Positions 7,944 to 15,835 are shown, counted from the first letter of the stretch. The stretch is DNA of 15,835 bases from Cytophagaceae bacterium UBA6715 (GCA_002454335.1 DKIP01000031.1:2334-18168); one strand, 5' to 3'. The notes: generated by a model from the sequence alone, not told the origin. Translations and numbers: made by a program.

Positions 7944-10745
7944 ATGCTTCGAAGCATTTTCATTTTTTGTATGTTGATCGGGGTGAATTATATCACCGAG
8001 GGGCAGCGCATCGTTTACCGAAATAATTGTTTGACCCAATGTGCAAATTGTAGCTCCTCGTCGACGAGCGATATGGCTACCGTATTTGAGCTATCAGAAA
8101 ATTTACCTAATACAGCCAAGTATTTATGGGATTTTGGCGATAGTGGTTCCCCTTCAAATATGTCTATGGATCGTACAGGTATCCATCAATATTGCAGCCC
8201 TGGTTCAAAAACAGTAACGCTAACGGTTCAAACAGGGACTTCTACAAAGAAGTATACACAGGTAGTTCAGATTGGGCAGTTGCCTTATATCTACCTAGGG
8301 AAAGATGAAAAAGATACGACGATTACCATTTGTCAGAATCAAAAAGTAACCTTAAAAGCTTTTGGTAAAGTAGCGAAACCTAATTACCCGGTTCAAGTTG
8401 CTTGGTTCCCCCATGGAGAAACGACCGATGAAATTGTAGCTGATTCTTCAGGTTGTTACAGCGTTCAAGTGAAGGAACCTATATCGGGTTGTACCGTGGA
8501 AGCTAAAATGCAAGTCAAAATTTGTGGCGAACGCGACCCCAATGCGAATATCCAGAAATACGTGGATGCTTGGTATTTTGGGACGAACGCAGGTGTACTC
8601 TTCAATGGCTCTCCTGACAATCCACAAGATACAACTGGTAATTTATCGGTGCCTGAAGGAGTAGCTAAAATGACTGATGCGACAAACAGTTTGATTTTTT
8701 ATACCGATGGGCAGAAGATCTTTGATCGGAATAATAATCCCATATATTTCGAAGCAGACACCACCAAGCGACTAAATGGTGACATTACAAATACACAAGG
8801 TGTAACGGTCATTCCCAAAACATCTTGCAAAGGGTGCCAAGCCGAATATTATGTGTTTACTCTATCGAAAAATACCCGAGGTGAAAACCTGCTCTATTAC
8901 AGTATTGTGGATATGAAGTTAAACAAAGGAAAGGGGGGGATAGCTGTGCTGAATCAATTAGTCAGCCCTGTGCCTGCAACTTCAAGATTATTAGCGTCAG
9001 AAGGAGGGCAAGGTTTTTACTGGTTGGTCGTTCAAGATATAAATTCATCGAATACTCGAACATATAAGATCTCCAACCTCGGCATTTCTGCCCCACAAAA
9101 TAGTCAAGGTGGGACACAAATGACAAGCACCACAGGAAATGGTGCCACCACTAAAGTGTCAGCAGGAGGAACAAAAATGGCGGTTGCCGTTCCGGGTCCA
9201 CCACGTAATAAAGTTGATCTGTATGATTTTGACCCACAAACGGGTAGGCCAACCTTTACAATGAGTATTGATTTAGGTTTAAGCCCCCCAGTTGTTTACG
9301 GGATAGAATATTCGCCGAATAAAGATGTTTTGTATGTGAGTTTGAAAGGAGATGGAGTTAACATTCCATCCCAAATATTGCAATTTGACTTAAGCTCTAA
9401 AGATTCTGCGAAGGTCGCAACTTCTAAGTCAGAACTGTATTCAAGCTTCGAGAAGATTGGAGCCCTTCAGATGGATCCTATTTTTAATACGGTCATTTTT
9501 GTCGCTATCGAAGGAAGCAATACTTTGGCAAAAATCATAAATTCGAATGGCTTGTTAAATTCAAAAGATACGTCGATTGTGAAGGCGACTTTTGTCCGAA
9601 ATTCCGTGACATTTAAGACCCCTGGGGTGACAAGCCAACTCGGATTGCCGCCTTCTATCCCAAGTCCTCAGGATCCCTCAAGTCCTCCCAGTATTTCAAA
9701 ACCCATTTGTGAAGGAACTTCGTTTAAATTTACAATCGACCAGAAATTATGTGATCCTTTGAATAACGACCGCATTGATTGGAAAATTTATGAAACAGTA
9801 TTGAGTCCTTTTCCCAATAAGATTGGTCTCATGGTACCTTTGGATTCGACTAAATTGCTTTACACGTACACGGGAGCAACGCTGAGTTATGATTTTGCGG
9901 TTTCTGGTAAATATGTCATCACAGCAGCAATCAGTAATAGTTGTATCAAGAATTTTCTCTTGGATGCCCAAGAGTTTGATATCGTGGTCTTAAAGCCAAG
10001 CAAACTAACACCCATTTATAATCGTATTTGCAAAACGGATGCAATTATTGCACCGACCCAACTTCCGGTCAGTTCGAATTTGCACTATCAATGGAGTACA
10101 GGGGAGAGTACTCCATTTGTGCGAATTCCGAATCCAGGGGGTAAGGTGACGCTTAATTTGTCTGATAGTTCCACAGGATGTTCAACGAAATTGACGACTG
10201 AAGTTAATTTTTTAGATAAGCCTTACTTTATTCCAAAGGTGAATTATTCGATTTGTATGGATGAACCTAAACCCTATACGTTGACATTAAATGGGAAGGC
10301 GGATAGTCTAAAATTCGAATGGACTTTTGGGGGTTCTGTGTTGAGCGCACAAAACAAAGTTCGTGTCACGCAAGCCGGAAACTATACGGTCCGCATTACG
10401 GATCTGGATAACTGCAGTATCAGTCATACCTTTGAGGTATCTGATAAATGCGAACCTACCTTATTGACGCCCAATGTTTTTACTCCGAATGGCGACGGAA
10501 AGAATGATAGCTTTATGCCTCAGCCAAAAAATCCCTTGCGCGCGAAAATTCTAGGCCTACAAATTTTCAATCGCTGGGGAGAATTGTTATTCACGAGCAA
10601 AGGCCCTGAATTTGTGTGGGACGGTAAAGTCAATGGAACGCGTGTGCCACAAGAGTCCTATGTTTGGCAACTCCAATATGAATCTTTGGATTATCCGGAA
10701 CGTGGTACATTGACAGAAAGAGGGGGTGTATTAGTGATTTATTAA
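7944..10745 (+). CDS. Large secreted protein with PKD, propeller-like and Ig-like domains and a T9SS type B sorting domain
   Basis: A protein of 933 residues with an N-terminal signal peptide (about 1-20). Cysteines cluster at 29, 33 and 36. A PKD-type domain (about 45-112) has YLWDFGDSGSP and a later VTLTV strand. A second beta module spans about 115-195. The region 205-560 opens with WYFGTNAGVLFNG and contains LIFYTDGQKIFDRNNNPI and YYVFTLS, a pattern found in many Bacteroidota type B-sorted proteins and compatible with a beta-propeller. A Pro/Ser linker (570-590) leads to Ig/PKD-like modules (about 590-835). The end is a gliding motility-associated/CHU_C-type C-terminal domain (about 842-933) with NVFTPNGDGKNDSF and IFNRWGELLF. 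Such domains direct T9SS export, so the product is probably on the cell surface or released. It pairs with the divergent PorP/SprF-like gene. An adhesin or matrix role is likely but not shown; no catalytic motif is visible. Confidence 0.9.
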   Translation: MLRSIFIFCMLIGVNYITEGQRIVYRNNCLTQCANCSSSSTSDMATVFELSENLPNTAKYLWDFGDSGSPSNMSMDRTGIHQYCSPGSKTVTLTVQTGTSTKKYTQVVQIGQLPYIYLGKDEKDTTITICQNQKVTLKAFGKVAKPNYPVQVAWFPHGETTDEIVADSSGCYSVQVKEPISGCTVEAKMQVKICGERDPNANIQKYVDAWYFGTNAGVLFNGSPDNPQDTTGNLSVPEGVAKMTDATNSLIFYTDGQKIFDRNNNPIYFEADTTKRLNGDITNTQGVTVIPKTSCKGCQAEYYVFTLSKNTRGENLLYYSIVDMKLNKGKGGIAVLNQLVSPVPATSRLLASEGGQGFYWLVVQDINSSNTRTYKISNLGISAPQNSQGGTQMTSTTGNGATTKVSAGGTKMAVAVPGPPRNKVDLYDFDPQTGRPTFTMSIDLGLSPPVVYGIEYSPNKDVLYVSLKGDGVNIPSQILQFDLSSKDSAKVATSKSELYSSFEKIGALQMDPIFNTVIFVAIEGSNTLAKIINSNGLLNSKDTSIVKATFVRNSVTFKTPGVTSQLGLPPSIPSPQDPSSPPSISKPICEGTSFKFTIDQKLCDPLNNDRIDWKIYETVLSPFPNKIGLMVPLDSTKLLYTYTGATLSYDFAVSGKYVITAAISNSCIKNFLLDAQEFDIVVLKPSKLTPIYNRICKTDAIIAPTQLPVSSNLHYQWSTGESTPFVRIPNPGGKVTLNLSDSSTGCSTKLTTEVNFLDKPYFIPKVNYSICMDEPKPYTLTLNGKADSLKFEWTFGGSVLSAQNKVRVTQAGNYTVRITDLDNCSISHTFEVSDKCEPTLLTPNVFTPNGDGKNDSFMPQPKNPLRAKILGLQIFNRWGELLFTSKGPEFVWDGKVNGTRVPQESYVWQLQYESLDYPERGTLTERGGVLVIY
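10090..10117. repeat. 10-bp perfect inverted repeat inside the T9SS cargo gene
   Basis: Bases 10090-10099 (aatggagtac) are the exact reverse complement of 10108-10117 (gtactccatt), with an 8-base purine loop between. It lies in coding sequence for YQWSTGESTPF and has no T tract. It could form an mRNA hairpin or be chance. Confidence 0.6.
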
Positions 10746-12658
10746 TAAGCCCTTACCTCGATTCCCTTCATGAAATTTACGAATGATTTGTTCACTACCT
10801 GATTTCCACCCGGGGTAGGGAAATTCCCTGTGAAATACCAATCCCCTAAGTGGTTCGGACAAGCGATATTTAGATTCTCCACGGTTTGGTAAACAATCGA
10901 TAATTCTGCCTGAAGGTTTTTCGGTTTAACAATCTCTGCAATTTTATCCGAAATTTCTTGGTCGGTAAATGGCGCATAAATCGCTTTCACAAAGTTCTCT
11001 TGAGTTGCCGTTCCATTTTCGAGAGCCAACAAACATTTCAAGTTTACTTCATCTAAAATATGCTCTAAGTTTCGCTCTTTTAATAGGGCCAAAGCTGCAC
11101 GGAATGCGACAAATTCCTTCATTTTGGACATGTCGATGCCATAGCAATCCGGGTAACGAATTTGTGGTGCAGAAGAAACGATAACGATTTTCTTTGGCGA
11201 TAATTTATCCAAAAGGCTCAGAATACTCTTTTCCAAGGTCGTGCCTCGTACAATCGAATCATCAATTAAAACGACAGAGTCCACGTTCTTCTCGATTACC
11301 TCGTAAGTCGTGTCGTATACATGTGAAACCATGTCGTCACGCATGGCATCACTCGCAATGAACGTACGAACTTTAACATCTTTGGAAATCAATTTTTCAA
11401 CACGCGGTCGGAATGTTAATAATTCTTCCAACTGGTCTTCAAACAGAATCCCTTCCATGATTGCTTGCTTACGTTCTTTGGCTAAATGATCTTCTAAGCC
11501 ATCAATCATGCCTAGGAAAGCACTTTCAGCGGTGTTTGGAATGTAGGAGAAAACGGTGTGTTTTAAGTCCTGTTGAACCTCATTTAGAATTTGAGGGATC
11601 AATAATCGGCCTAATTTTTTCCGCTCCCGGTAGATATCTGGATCTGAGCCACGTGAGAAATATATACGTTCGAATGAGCAGGATTTTTGCTCAATGCGCT
11701 CGATAAAAGGAACTTCCTGTACAGAACCGTCCATCGCAATAATCAAGGCATGTCCGGGTGTAATCTCTTGAATTTGGTCGTATGCGCAATTAAACGAGGT
11801 TTTGATTGCTTGCTTCTCGGAAGCAACCACAACGACTTCTTCGTCCATGTAGTAATAAGCTGGGCGAATTCCCGCCGGGTCACGTGCTACAAATGAAGCT
11901 CCGTATCCAGTCATTCCTACCATGGCATAGCCACCATCAAAATCTTTGCATGAACGCTCTAATACGCGTTTTAAATCGATATTGGCTGCTAAGACATCGG
12001 ATAATTCTGGATTTTCGTATTGATCTTTAAACTTCCCAAATTGGCGTTGATTTTCTTCATCCAAGAAGTGACCAATTTTTTCCATCACGGTCACCGTATC
12101 CACTTTTTCTTTGGGATGCTGACCTAGGGAAACCAATTTGTTGAACAAATCGTCCACATTGGTCATATTGAAATTGCCTGCCATCACTAAGTTTCTACTG
12201 CGCCAGTTGTTTTGGCGAAGCATGGGATGACAGTTTTCAATTTCATTTTGACCATGGGTTCCGTAACGCAAGTGTCCTAACAAAACCTCCCCGGTAAATG
12301 CGACATTGTCTTGCCACCACGCTGCATCATGAACAGCATCTATGCCGGTTTCGCGTTTTGCGTCTTTGGCAAGTTTTTGAGCTTTTCTGAATTTCTTGTT
12401 GATTTTGCCGAAGATATCTGCCACGGCTTGCGGCTCTACTGACCGGTAACGGCTGATGTAGCGACTTCCCGGTTTTACGTTGATTTTGATGTTTGCCACC
12501 CCAGCTCCATCTTGCCCTCGGTTAACTTGTTTTTCCATCATCAGGTATAGCTTATTCAAACCATACATCGGTGTTTTGTACTTGTCCAAGTAGTGCTGAA
12601 AAGGTTTTCGCAAACGGATTAAGGCTATTCCGCATTCGTGCTTGATGGATTCAGACAT
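10742..12658 (-). CDS. purF: Amidophosphoribosyltransferase (glutamine PRPP amidotransferase), long Bacteroidota-type
   Basis: A protein of 638 residues; family members catalyse the first step of purine synthesis, PRPP + glutamine to phosphoribosylamine. The N-terminal Ntn glutaminase domain has its likely nucleophile at Cys9 (HECGIA), so an eight-residue propeptide would be removed. It also has RGQDGAG (47-53), GHLRYGTHG (128-136), AGNFNMTN (160-167) and RDPAGIRP (259-266). The phosphoribosyltransferase domain has FERIYFSRGSD (329-339), IPNTAESA (373-380) and the PRPP loop VVLIDDSIVRGTT (462-474). The tail FTGNFPTPGG (609-618) aligns with the FTGxYPT end of classical PurF. The excess over the usual 470-510 residues therefore comes from internal insertions at about 75-120, 200-225 and 385-425. 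It has its own promoter, and its stop overlaps the stop of the convergent gene. A second, classical purF elsewhere in the genome cannot be excluded, so the physiological role is less certain than the fold. Confidence 0.88.
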   Translation of the reverse strand: MSESIKHECGIALIRLRKPFQHYLDKYKTPMYGLNKLYLMMEKQVNRGQDGAGVANIKINVKPGSRYISRYRSVEPQAVADIFGKINKKFRKAQKLAKDAKRETGIDAVHDAAWWQDNVAFTGEVLLGHLRYGTHGQNEIENCHPMLRQNNWRSRNLVMAGNFNMTNVDDLFNKLVSLGQHPKEKVDTVTVMEKIGHFLDEENQRQFGKFKDQYENPELSDVLAANIDLKRVLERSCKDFDGGYAMVGMTGYGASFVARDPAGIRPAYYYMDEEVVVVASEKQAIKTSFNCAYDQIQEITPGHALIIAMDGSVQEVPFIERIEQKSCSFERIYFSRGSDPDIYRERKKLGRLLIPQILNEVQQDLKHTVFSYIPNTAESAFLGMIDGLEDHLAKERKQAIMEGILFEDQLEELLTFRPRVEKLISKDVKVRTFIASDAMRDDMVSHVYDTTYEVIEKNVDSVVLIDDSIVRGTTLEKSILSLLDKLSPKKIVIVSSAPQIRYPDCYGIDMSKMKEFVAFRAALALLKERNLEHILDEVNLKCLLALENGTATQENFVKAIYAPFTDQEISDKIAEIVKPKNLQAELSIVYQTVENLNIACPNHLGDWYFTGNFPTPGGNQVVNKSFVNFMKGIEVRAY

Positions 12659-12670
12659 TGGGGGTGTGGG

Positions 12671-12694
12671 TTTTGGCTAAAAATCAGCCCAAAA
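12671..12694. promoter_or_regulatory. Imperfect inverted repeat at the purF transcription start
   Basis: Bases 12671-12678 (ttttggct) pair with 12686-12694 (agcccaaaa) apart from one bulged C, around a 7-base loop. The repeat overlaps the -7 box and the expected first transcribed bases of the purF-like gene. It lacks a T tract in either direction, so an operator or leader hairpin is more likely than a terminator. Function is inferred. Confidence 0.35.
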
Positions 12695-12719
12695 TTAGCT
12701 AAATATTATGAGCTACAAA
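12690..12719 (-). promoter_or_regulatory. Promoter of the purF-like gene
   Basis: On the minus strand TTTG (12716-12719) and TAATTTTG (12690-12697) are 18 bases apart. Both boxes match the Bacteroidota -33 TTTG and -7 TAnnTTTG consensus exactly. Transcription would start about 25 bases before the ATG at 12658. It sits in the 83-base gap after nuoN, which has no convincing terminator. Best promoter candidate in the window. Confidence 0.6.
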
Positions 12720-12741
12720 TGTTATTTTTTGTTTTTTTAAT

Positions 12742-14217
12742 TTAGGCTTTCCAAATACTATAAATAAGCGTTGGGAATAGCATACAGGCAATAATTGCAC
12801 CCGTTAAAACCATGTAAATCCAGTTGTTTTTGAGCGTGTCAGCTGGATGAATGGCCGTTCCTTTTTTAAAGTACATGTAGAAAGGAATGCGTAGGTAATA
12901 GTAGATTGATATCGCTGTCATCATGACGGCGATAAGCAATAATGCCAAGATGGAATTAGATGTTGATATTTGGTACTTTTCCCATAATTGACTGAAATAG
13001 TTGACCTTAGCGATAAATGTTCCTGCAGGAGGCAATCCGATCAATGCGATAAACCCGATGAATAAGTTGATAGCACGTACTGGATAAGCTTGTCCAAAGC
13101 CCTCCCAAAGTTGCATGTCATTTGGTTGATAGCTGCTAGGTTTCACTTCGTCCAAGATGAAAAAGACCAAAATCGTACTTAAACTATATACCAAGCTATA
13201 GAATATCAGATTGTCGACACCCTGTTCTGCAGGCATCAACCAGGCCATGGCCAAGAATCCGCCATGTGCAATACTGGAATAGGCAACCAATCGTTTGGCA
13301 TTGTATTGACCCAGTGCACCTAAATTTCCAACGAGTAATGTACCAGCAGCTAATAGCGCAATGACGTCTTGCATGGAAATTGGTACAAAATGGACAAGTC
13401 GGATGCCCAACCAAGCTACCGCAATTTTTGGGGCTGTGGAAGTCCAACTCATCCAACTTGCAGGTAAACTTTCCAGCACATCGGGACTCCACGGGTGAAA
13501 AGGGACCCATGACATTTTAAATAAAATTCCTGCCCCCACAAGCGCTAAGGCTGTGCCCGCTAAAAATGGATCTGCTGTTGCTAGGCCCCTGCTAAAGGCA
13601 GGATCTAAAATTAGCATTGTTCCAGTGAGTCCATAAATCAATGAAAGTCCATACAATAACATGGCTGAAGTTCCCATGCCAAATAGCACGTAAGGCAACG
13701 ATGCACGGACTCCTTCGTTATCTTTGCGCAATCCTACCAAAAGATAGGTCCCCAAGGACATCAGTTCGATACTCAAGAAAATACTCAGAAAATGAATGCT
13801 TAAACTAGTCAGTAGAGAACCCAATAAAATGGAGAAAAAGCCAATTTTTTCCTCAAATGAGAAGGGTTTTTGTTGATATTGGTTGATACTTATGATGACG
13901 AAACCGATTGCCAAAATCAAGCAATTAATCGCATTCGCACCTGGATTTACCCAAAGCATCTGAAAGGAAACAAAGCCTTCGGTTCCGTATTTCATCCGTT
14001 GGTATGCCAGCACGATACCTATGATGAGCCCCACTTGGGCCAATAAATAGCGCCAAGCGCGTCCGCTTTTTTCTTTTCCTCCTACTAAAAATAGATCTCC
14101 AATGATGCTAATAGGAATCCAAGCGGCAATCACTAATTCGGGTAGGATATGCTCATACCCTCGCAAAATGCTTTGCAATTGGTTGGGTAATGCCTGCATA
14201 AGTCCGTCTGCAATCAT
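12742..14217 (-). CDS. nuoN: NADH-quinone oxidoreductase subunit N (NuoN, complex I proton-pumping subunit)
   Basis: A very hydrophobic protein of 491 residues with about 14 predicted membrane helices, the normal size for NuoN. It is one of the three antiporter-like subunits of complex I in the inner membrane, coupling quinone reduction to proton translocation. Residues matching the functional ones in E. coli NuoN can be seen: Glu151 in SIELMSLGTYLLVGL, Lys234 in ILFKMSWVPFHPWSPDV, Lys264 in APKIA, and Lys404 after GLPPAGTF. The segment PYVLFGMGTSAMLLYGLSLIYG (175-196) is the usual NuoN helix. NuoL, NuoM and Mrp antiporter subunits share the fold, but these motifs and the length fit NuoN best. 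Its ATG lies 4 bases after the uvrA stop on the same strand, suggesting co-transcription. No other nuo gene is visible in the window. Confidence 0.92.
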   Translation of the reverse strand: MIADGLMQALPNQLQSILRGYEHILPELVIAAWIPISIIGDLFLVGGKEKSGRAWRYLLAQVGLIIGIVLAYQRMKYGTEGFVSFQMLWVNPGANAINCLILAIGFVIISINQYQQKPFSFEEKIGFFSILLGSLLTSLSIHFLSIFLSIELMSLGTYLLVGLRKDNEGVRASLPYVLFGMGTSAMLLYGLSLIYGLTGTMLILDPAFSRGLATADPFLAGTALALVGAGILFKMSWVPFHPWSPDVLESLPASWMSWTSTAPKIAVAWLGIRLVHFVPISMQDVIALLAAGTLLVGNLGALGQYNAKRLVAYSSIAHGGFLAMAWLMPAEQGVDNLIFYSLVYSLSTILVFFILDEVKPSSYQPNDMQLWEGFGQAYPVRAINLFIGFIALIGLPPAGTFIAKVNYFSQLWEKYQISTSNSILALLLIAVMMTAISIYYYLRIPFYMYFKKGTAIHPADTLKNNWIYMVLTGAIIACMLFPTLIYSIWKA

Positions 14218-14221
14218 GGAT

Positions 14222-15835
14222 TTACATTTTTTGTTTTAAATAATGGGCCGTCGGGTTGTTATCTTTCAATGCACACATTGCCTCGGGTGTACCTTCGAAG
14301 CTTAAATGCCCTCCGTTTTCGCCGCCTTCAGGACCTAGGTCAATGATGTGGTCGGCACATTTTACCACCTCCATATTGTGTTCAATGATGATGACCGTAT
14401 CGCCTTGCTCCACCAAATCATTCATTGCTTTTAATAATTTTTTGATGTCATGAAAGTGCAATCCGGTGGTAGGTTCATCAAAGATAAACAGCGTTTTCCC
14501 TTTATTACCATTCCCTTTACCTAAAAAGCTGGCTAATTTAACTCGTTGGGCCTCTCCACCTGAAAGGGAATTTGACGATTGACCTAATTTGATATAGCCT
14601 AATCCCACTTGAAAAAGTGGGTCAATTTTCTCAGCGATCTTAGGGGCTTTTTCTTGGAAATAGGGGATGCTTTCCTCCACCGTCATGTCCAATATGTCTG
14701 CAATGTGTTTGTCTTGAAATTTGATGTCCAAGATTTCTTGCTTGAATCGCTGGCCGTTACAAGACTCGCAGGTCAATTTAATATCGGCCATGAATTGCAT
14801 CTCTATGGTGATTTCTCCTTCGCCTTGACACGTTTCACATCTGCCACCTTCCACATTGAATGAAAAATGGGCTGGTTTGTATCCACGGGTTTTGGCCAAT
14901 GGCAATTCTGAAAACAAGGCGCGAATCGCATCATAAGCCTTGATGTAGGTAATCGGATTGGAACGCGAAGATTTCCCGATGGGCTGTTGGTCCACCATCT
15001 CAATGTTCGCAATTTTATTCGTACTGCCGCCTAATTCGCGGAATCGTCCGGTTTCCTCGGTGCCTAATTGCAGGTTTCGGAGTAATGCCGGATATAAGAT
15101 TTTACGAATCAGGGTGGATTTTCCGGAGCCGGAAACACCCGTCACCGCGGTCATGATGCCCAAGGGAATCTTGACATCAATATTTTTTAAATTATTCTCA
15201 CTCGCTCCTTTGATTTCAATATGGGCCAATGGCTTTCTACGGAAACTAGGAACTTGTATTGTGTCTTTTCCTTGTAAAAACCGCAAGGTGTGGCTGTCGG
15301 TCGTTAGGTCTTGTAGAGCTTCTTCTAAATTTCCTTGAAAACTCAGTTGGCCGCCATGTCTTCCTGCCTCTGGACCGATGTCAATAATCTGATCCGCCGC
15401 ACGCATGATGTCCTCTTCATGTTCGACGACGATGACCGTGTTTCCCATCGATTTGAGCATTTCCAATACAGAAATGAGTCTTTCCGTATCGCGCGGATGC
15501 AAACCGATACTCGGCTCATCCAAGATGTACATGGAACCTACTAAAGCACTGCCTAGGGATGTAGCTAATTTGATGCGTTGGAATTCGCCACCGGATAGGG
15601 TAGAAGTTAAACGGTTCAAGGTCAAATAACCCAATCCTACGCGATTCATGTAATCCAATCGATTTTTAATTTCGATGAGTATACGTTTGGCTACGGCCGT
15701 GTCGGTTTCACTCAGTATCAATTTGTCAAAGAAATCTTTGACTTTTGAAATGGGCCAAAGCACCATGTCGATGATGGAAGCGCCATCAATCTTGACATAG
15801 CCGGCATCCCCGCGTAAGCGGGAACCTTGACATTC
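14222..15835 (-). CDS. uvrA: UvrABC excision nuclease subunit A, C-terminal portion (5' end outside window)
   Basis: The frame stays open to the right edge (first visible residues ECQGSRLRGDAGYVK), so the Met at 15764-15766 is internal and 537 residues of an expected 940 or so are present. UvrA is the ATP-dependent damage-recognition subunit of nucleotide excision repair. In order there are: the end of the first zinc-binding insertion (CxGxRLR); the first ABC signature LSGGEFQR with ILDEPSIGLH; a second Walker A GVSGSGKST (15113-15139); a four-cysteine zinc module CETC...CESC carrying TRGYKPAHFSFN just before it; and the second signature LSGGEAQR with FIFDEPTTGLHFHD. The histidine after each Walker B (VVEHE, IIEHN) is present, so both ATPase sites look intact. 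It is the upstream partner of nuoN. UvrA1 is most likely, but a UvrA2-type paralogue is not excluded without the 5' half. Confidence 0.96.
   Translation of the reverse strand, partial: ECQGSRLRGDAGYVKIDGASIIDMVLWPISKVKDFFDKLILSETDTAVAKRILIEIKNRLDYMNRVGLGYLTLNRLTSTLSGGEFQRIKLATSLGSALVGSMYILDEPSIGLHPRDTERLISVLEMLKSMGNTVIVVEHEEDIMRAADQIIDIGPEAGRHGGQLSFQGNLEEALQDLTTDSHTLRFLQGKDTIQVPSFRRKPLAHIEIKGASENNLKNIDVKIPLGIMTAVTGVSGSGKSTLIRKILYPALLRNLQLGTEETGRFRELGGSTNKIANIEMVDQQPIGKSSRSNPITYIKAYDAIRALFSELPLAKTRGYKPAHFSFNVEGGRCETCQGEGEITIEMQFMADIKLTCESCNGQRFKQEILDIKFQDKHIADILDMTVEESIPYFQEKAPKIAEKIDPLFQVGLGYIKLGQSSNSLSGGEAQRVKLASFLGKGNGNKGKTLFIFDEPTTGLHFHDIKKLLKAMNDLVEQGDTVIIIEHNMEVVKCADHIIDLGPEGGENGGHLSFEGTPEAMCALKDNNPTAHYLKQKM

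Noticed and set aside
13196..13510. 104-codon minus-strand frame inside nuoN rich in Cys, Trp and His
   Set aside because: Alternative frame of membrane-protein coding sequence on the same strand; nuoN explains the region fully.
14958..15338. 126-codon plus-strand frame opposite uvrA
   Set aside because: Antisense shadow; UvrA Walker A and flanking conserved sequence lie on the minus strand here.
15795..15825. CCCGC-GTAA-GCGGG inverted repeat near the right edge
   Set aside because: Only 5 bp, inside well-conserved uvrA coding sequence encoding GxRLRGDAG, with no T tract.

Overview
The window reads as chromosome of a Bacteroidota bacterium, most likely in or near the Cytophagales (genus not resolved). 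Three things point there: a type IX secretion (T9SS) cargo protein with a type B C-terminal sorting domain beside a PorP/SprF-family membrane protein; a long Bacteroidota-style amidophosphoribosyltransferase; and promoter-like boxes of the TTTG / TAnnTTTG type, with AT-rich leaders and no clear Shine-Dalgarno sequences. Coding density is high and base composition looks even. I see no RNA gene, insertion sequence, phage gene, CRISPR array or attachment site, and no stretch of 300 bases without a gene.

Layout. (1) Positions 1-3086, plus strand: the 3' end of nusA followed by infB, the usual transcription/translation operon order, closed by a strong hairpin terminator that appears to work in both directions. 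(2) Positions 3139-7866, minus strand: three genes read in the order PorP/SprF-like outer-membrane protein, large SLBB-domain polysaccharide export protein, Wzz-type chain-length/co-polymerase protein. Divergent from them, at 7944-10745 on the plus strand, is a 933-residue secreted protein with a PKD domain, a propeller-like core, Ig-like modules and a T9SS type B sorting domain. Together these look like a cell-surface module that secretes an adhesin-like protein and exports a polysaccharide. (3) Positions 10742-15835, minus strand: uvrA (5' end beyond the window), nuoN and a purF-like gene. uvrA and nuoN are 4 bases apart and probably co-transcribed. The purF-like gene has its own well-formed promoter, and its stop codon overlaps that of the convergent T9SS cargo gene.

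I found no clearly new biological system. The observations most worth a second look are the T9SS cargo/PorP pair placed against a polysaccharide exporter pair, a single nuoN behind uvrA instead of in a visible nuo operon, the altered motifs and helical insertion in the PurF-like enzyme, a Ser in the G4 (NKxD) motif of IF-2, and the tightly packed convergent gene ends.
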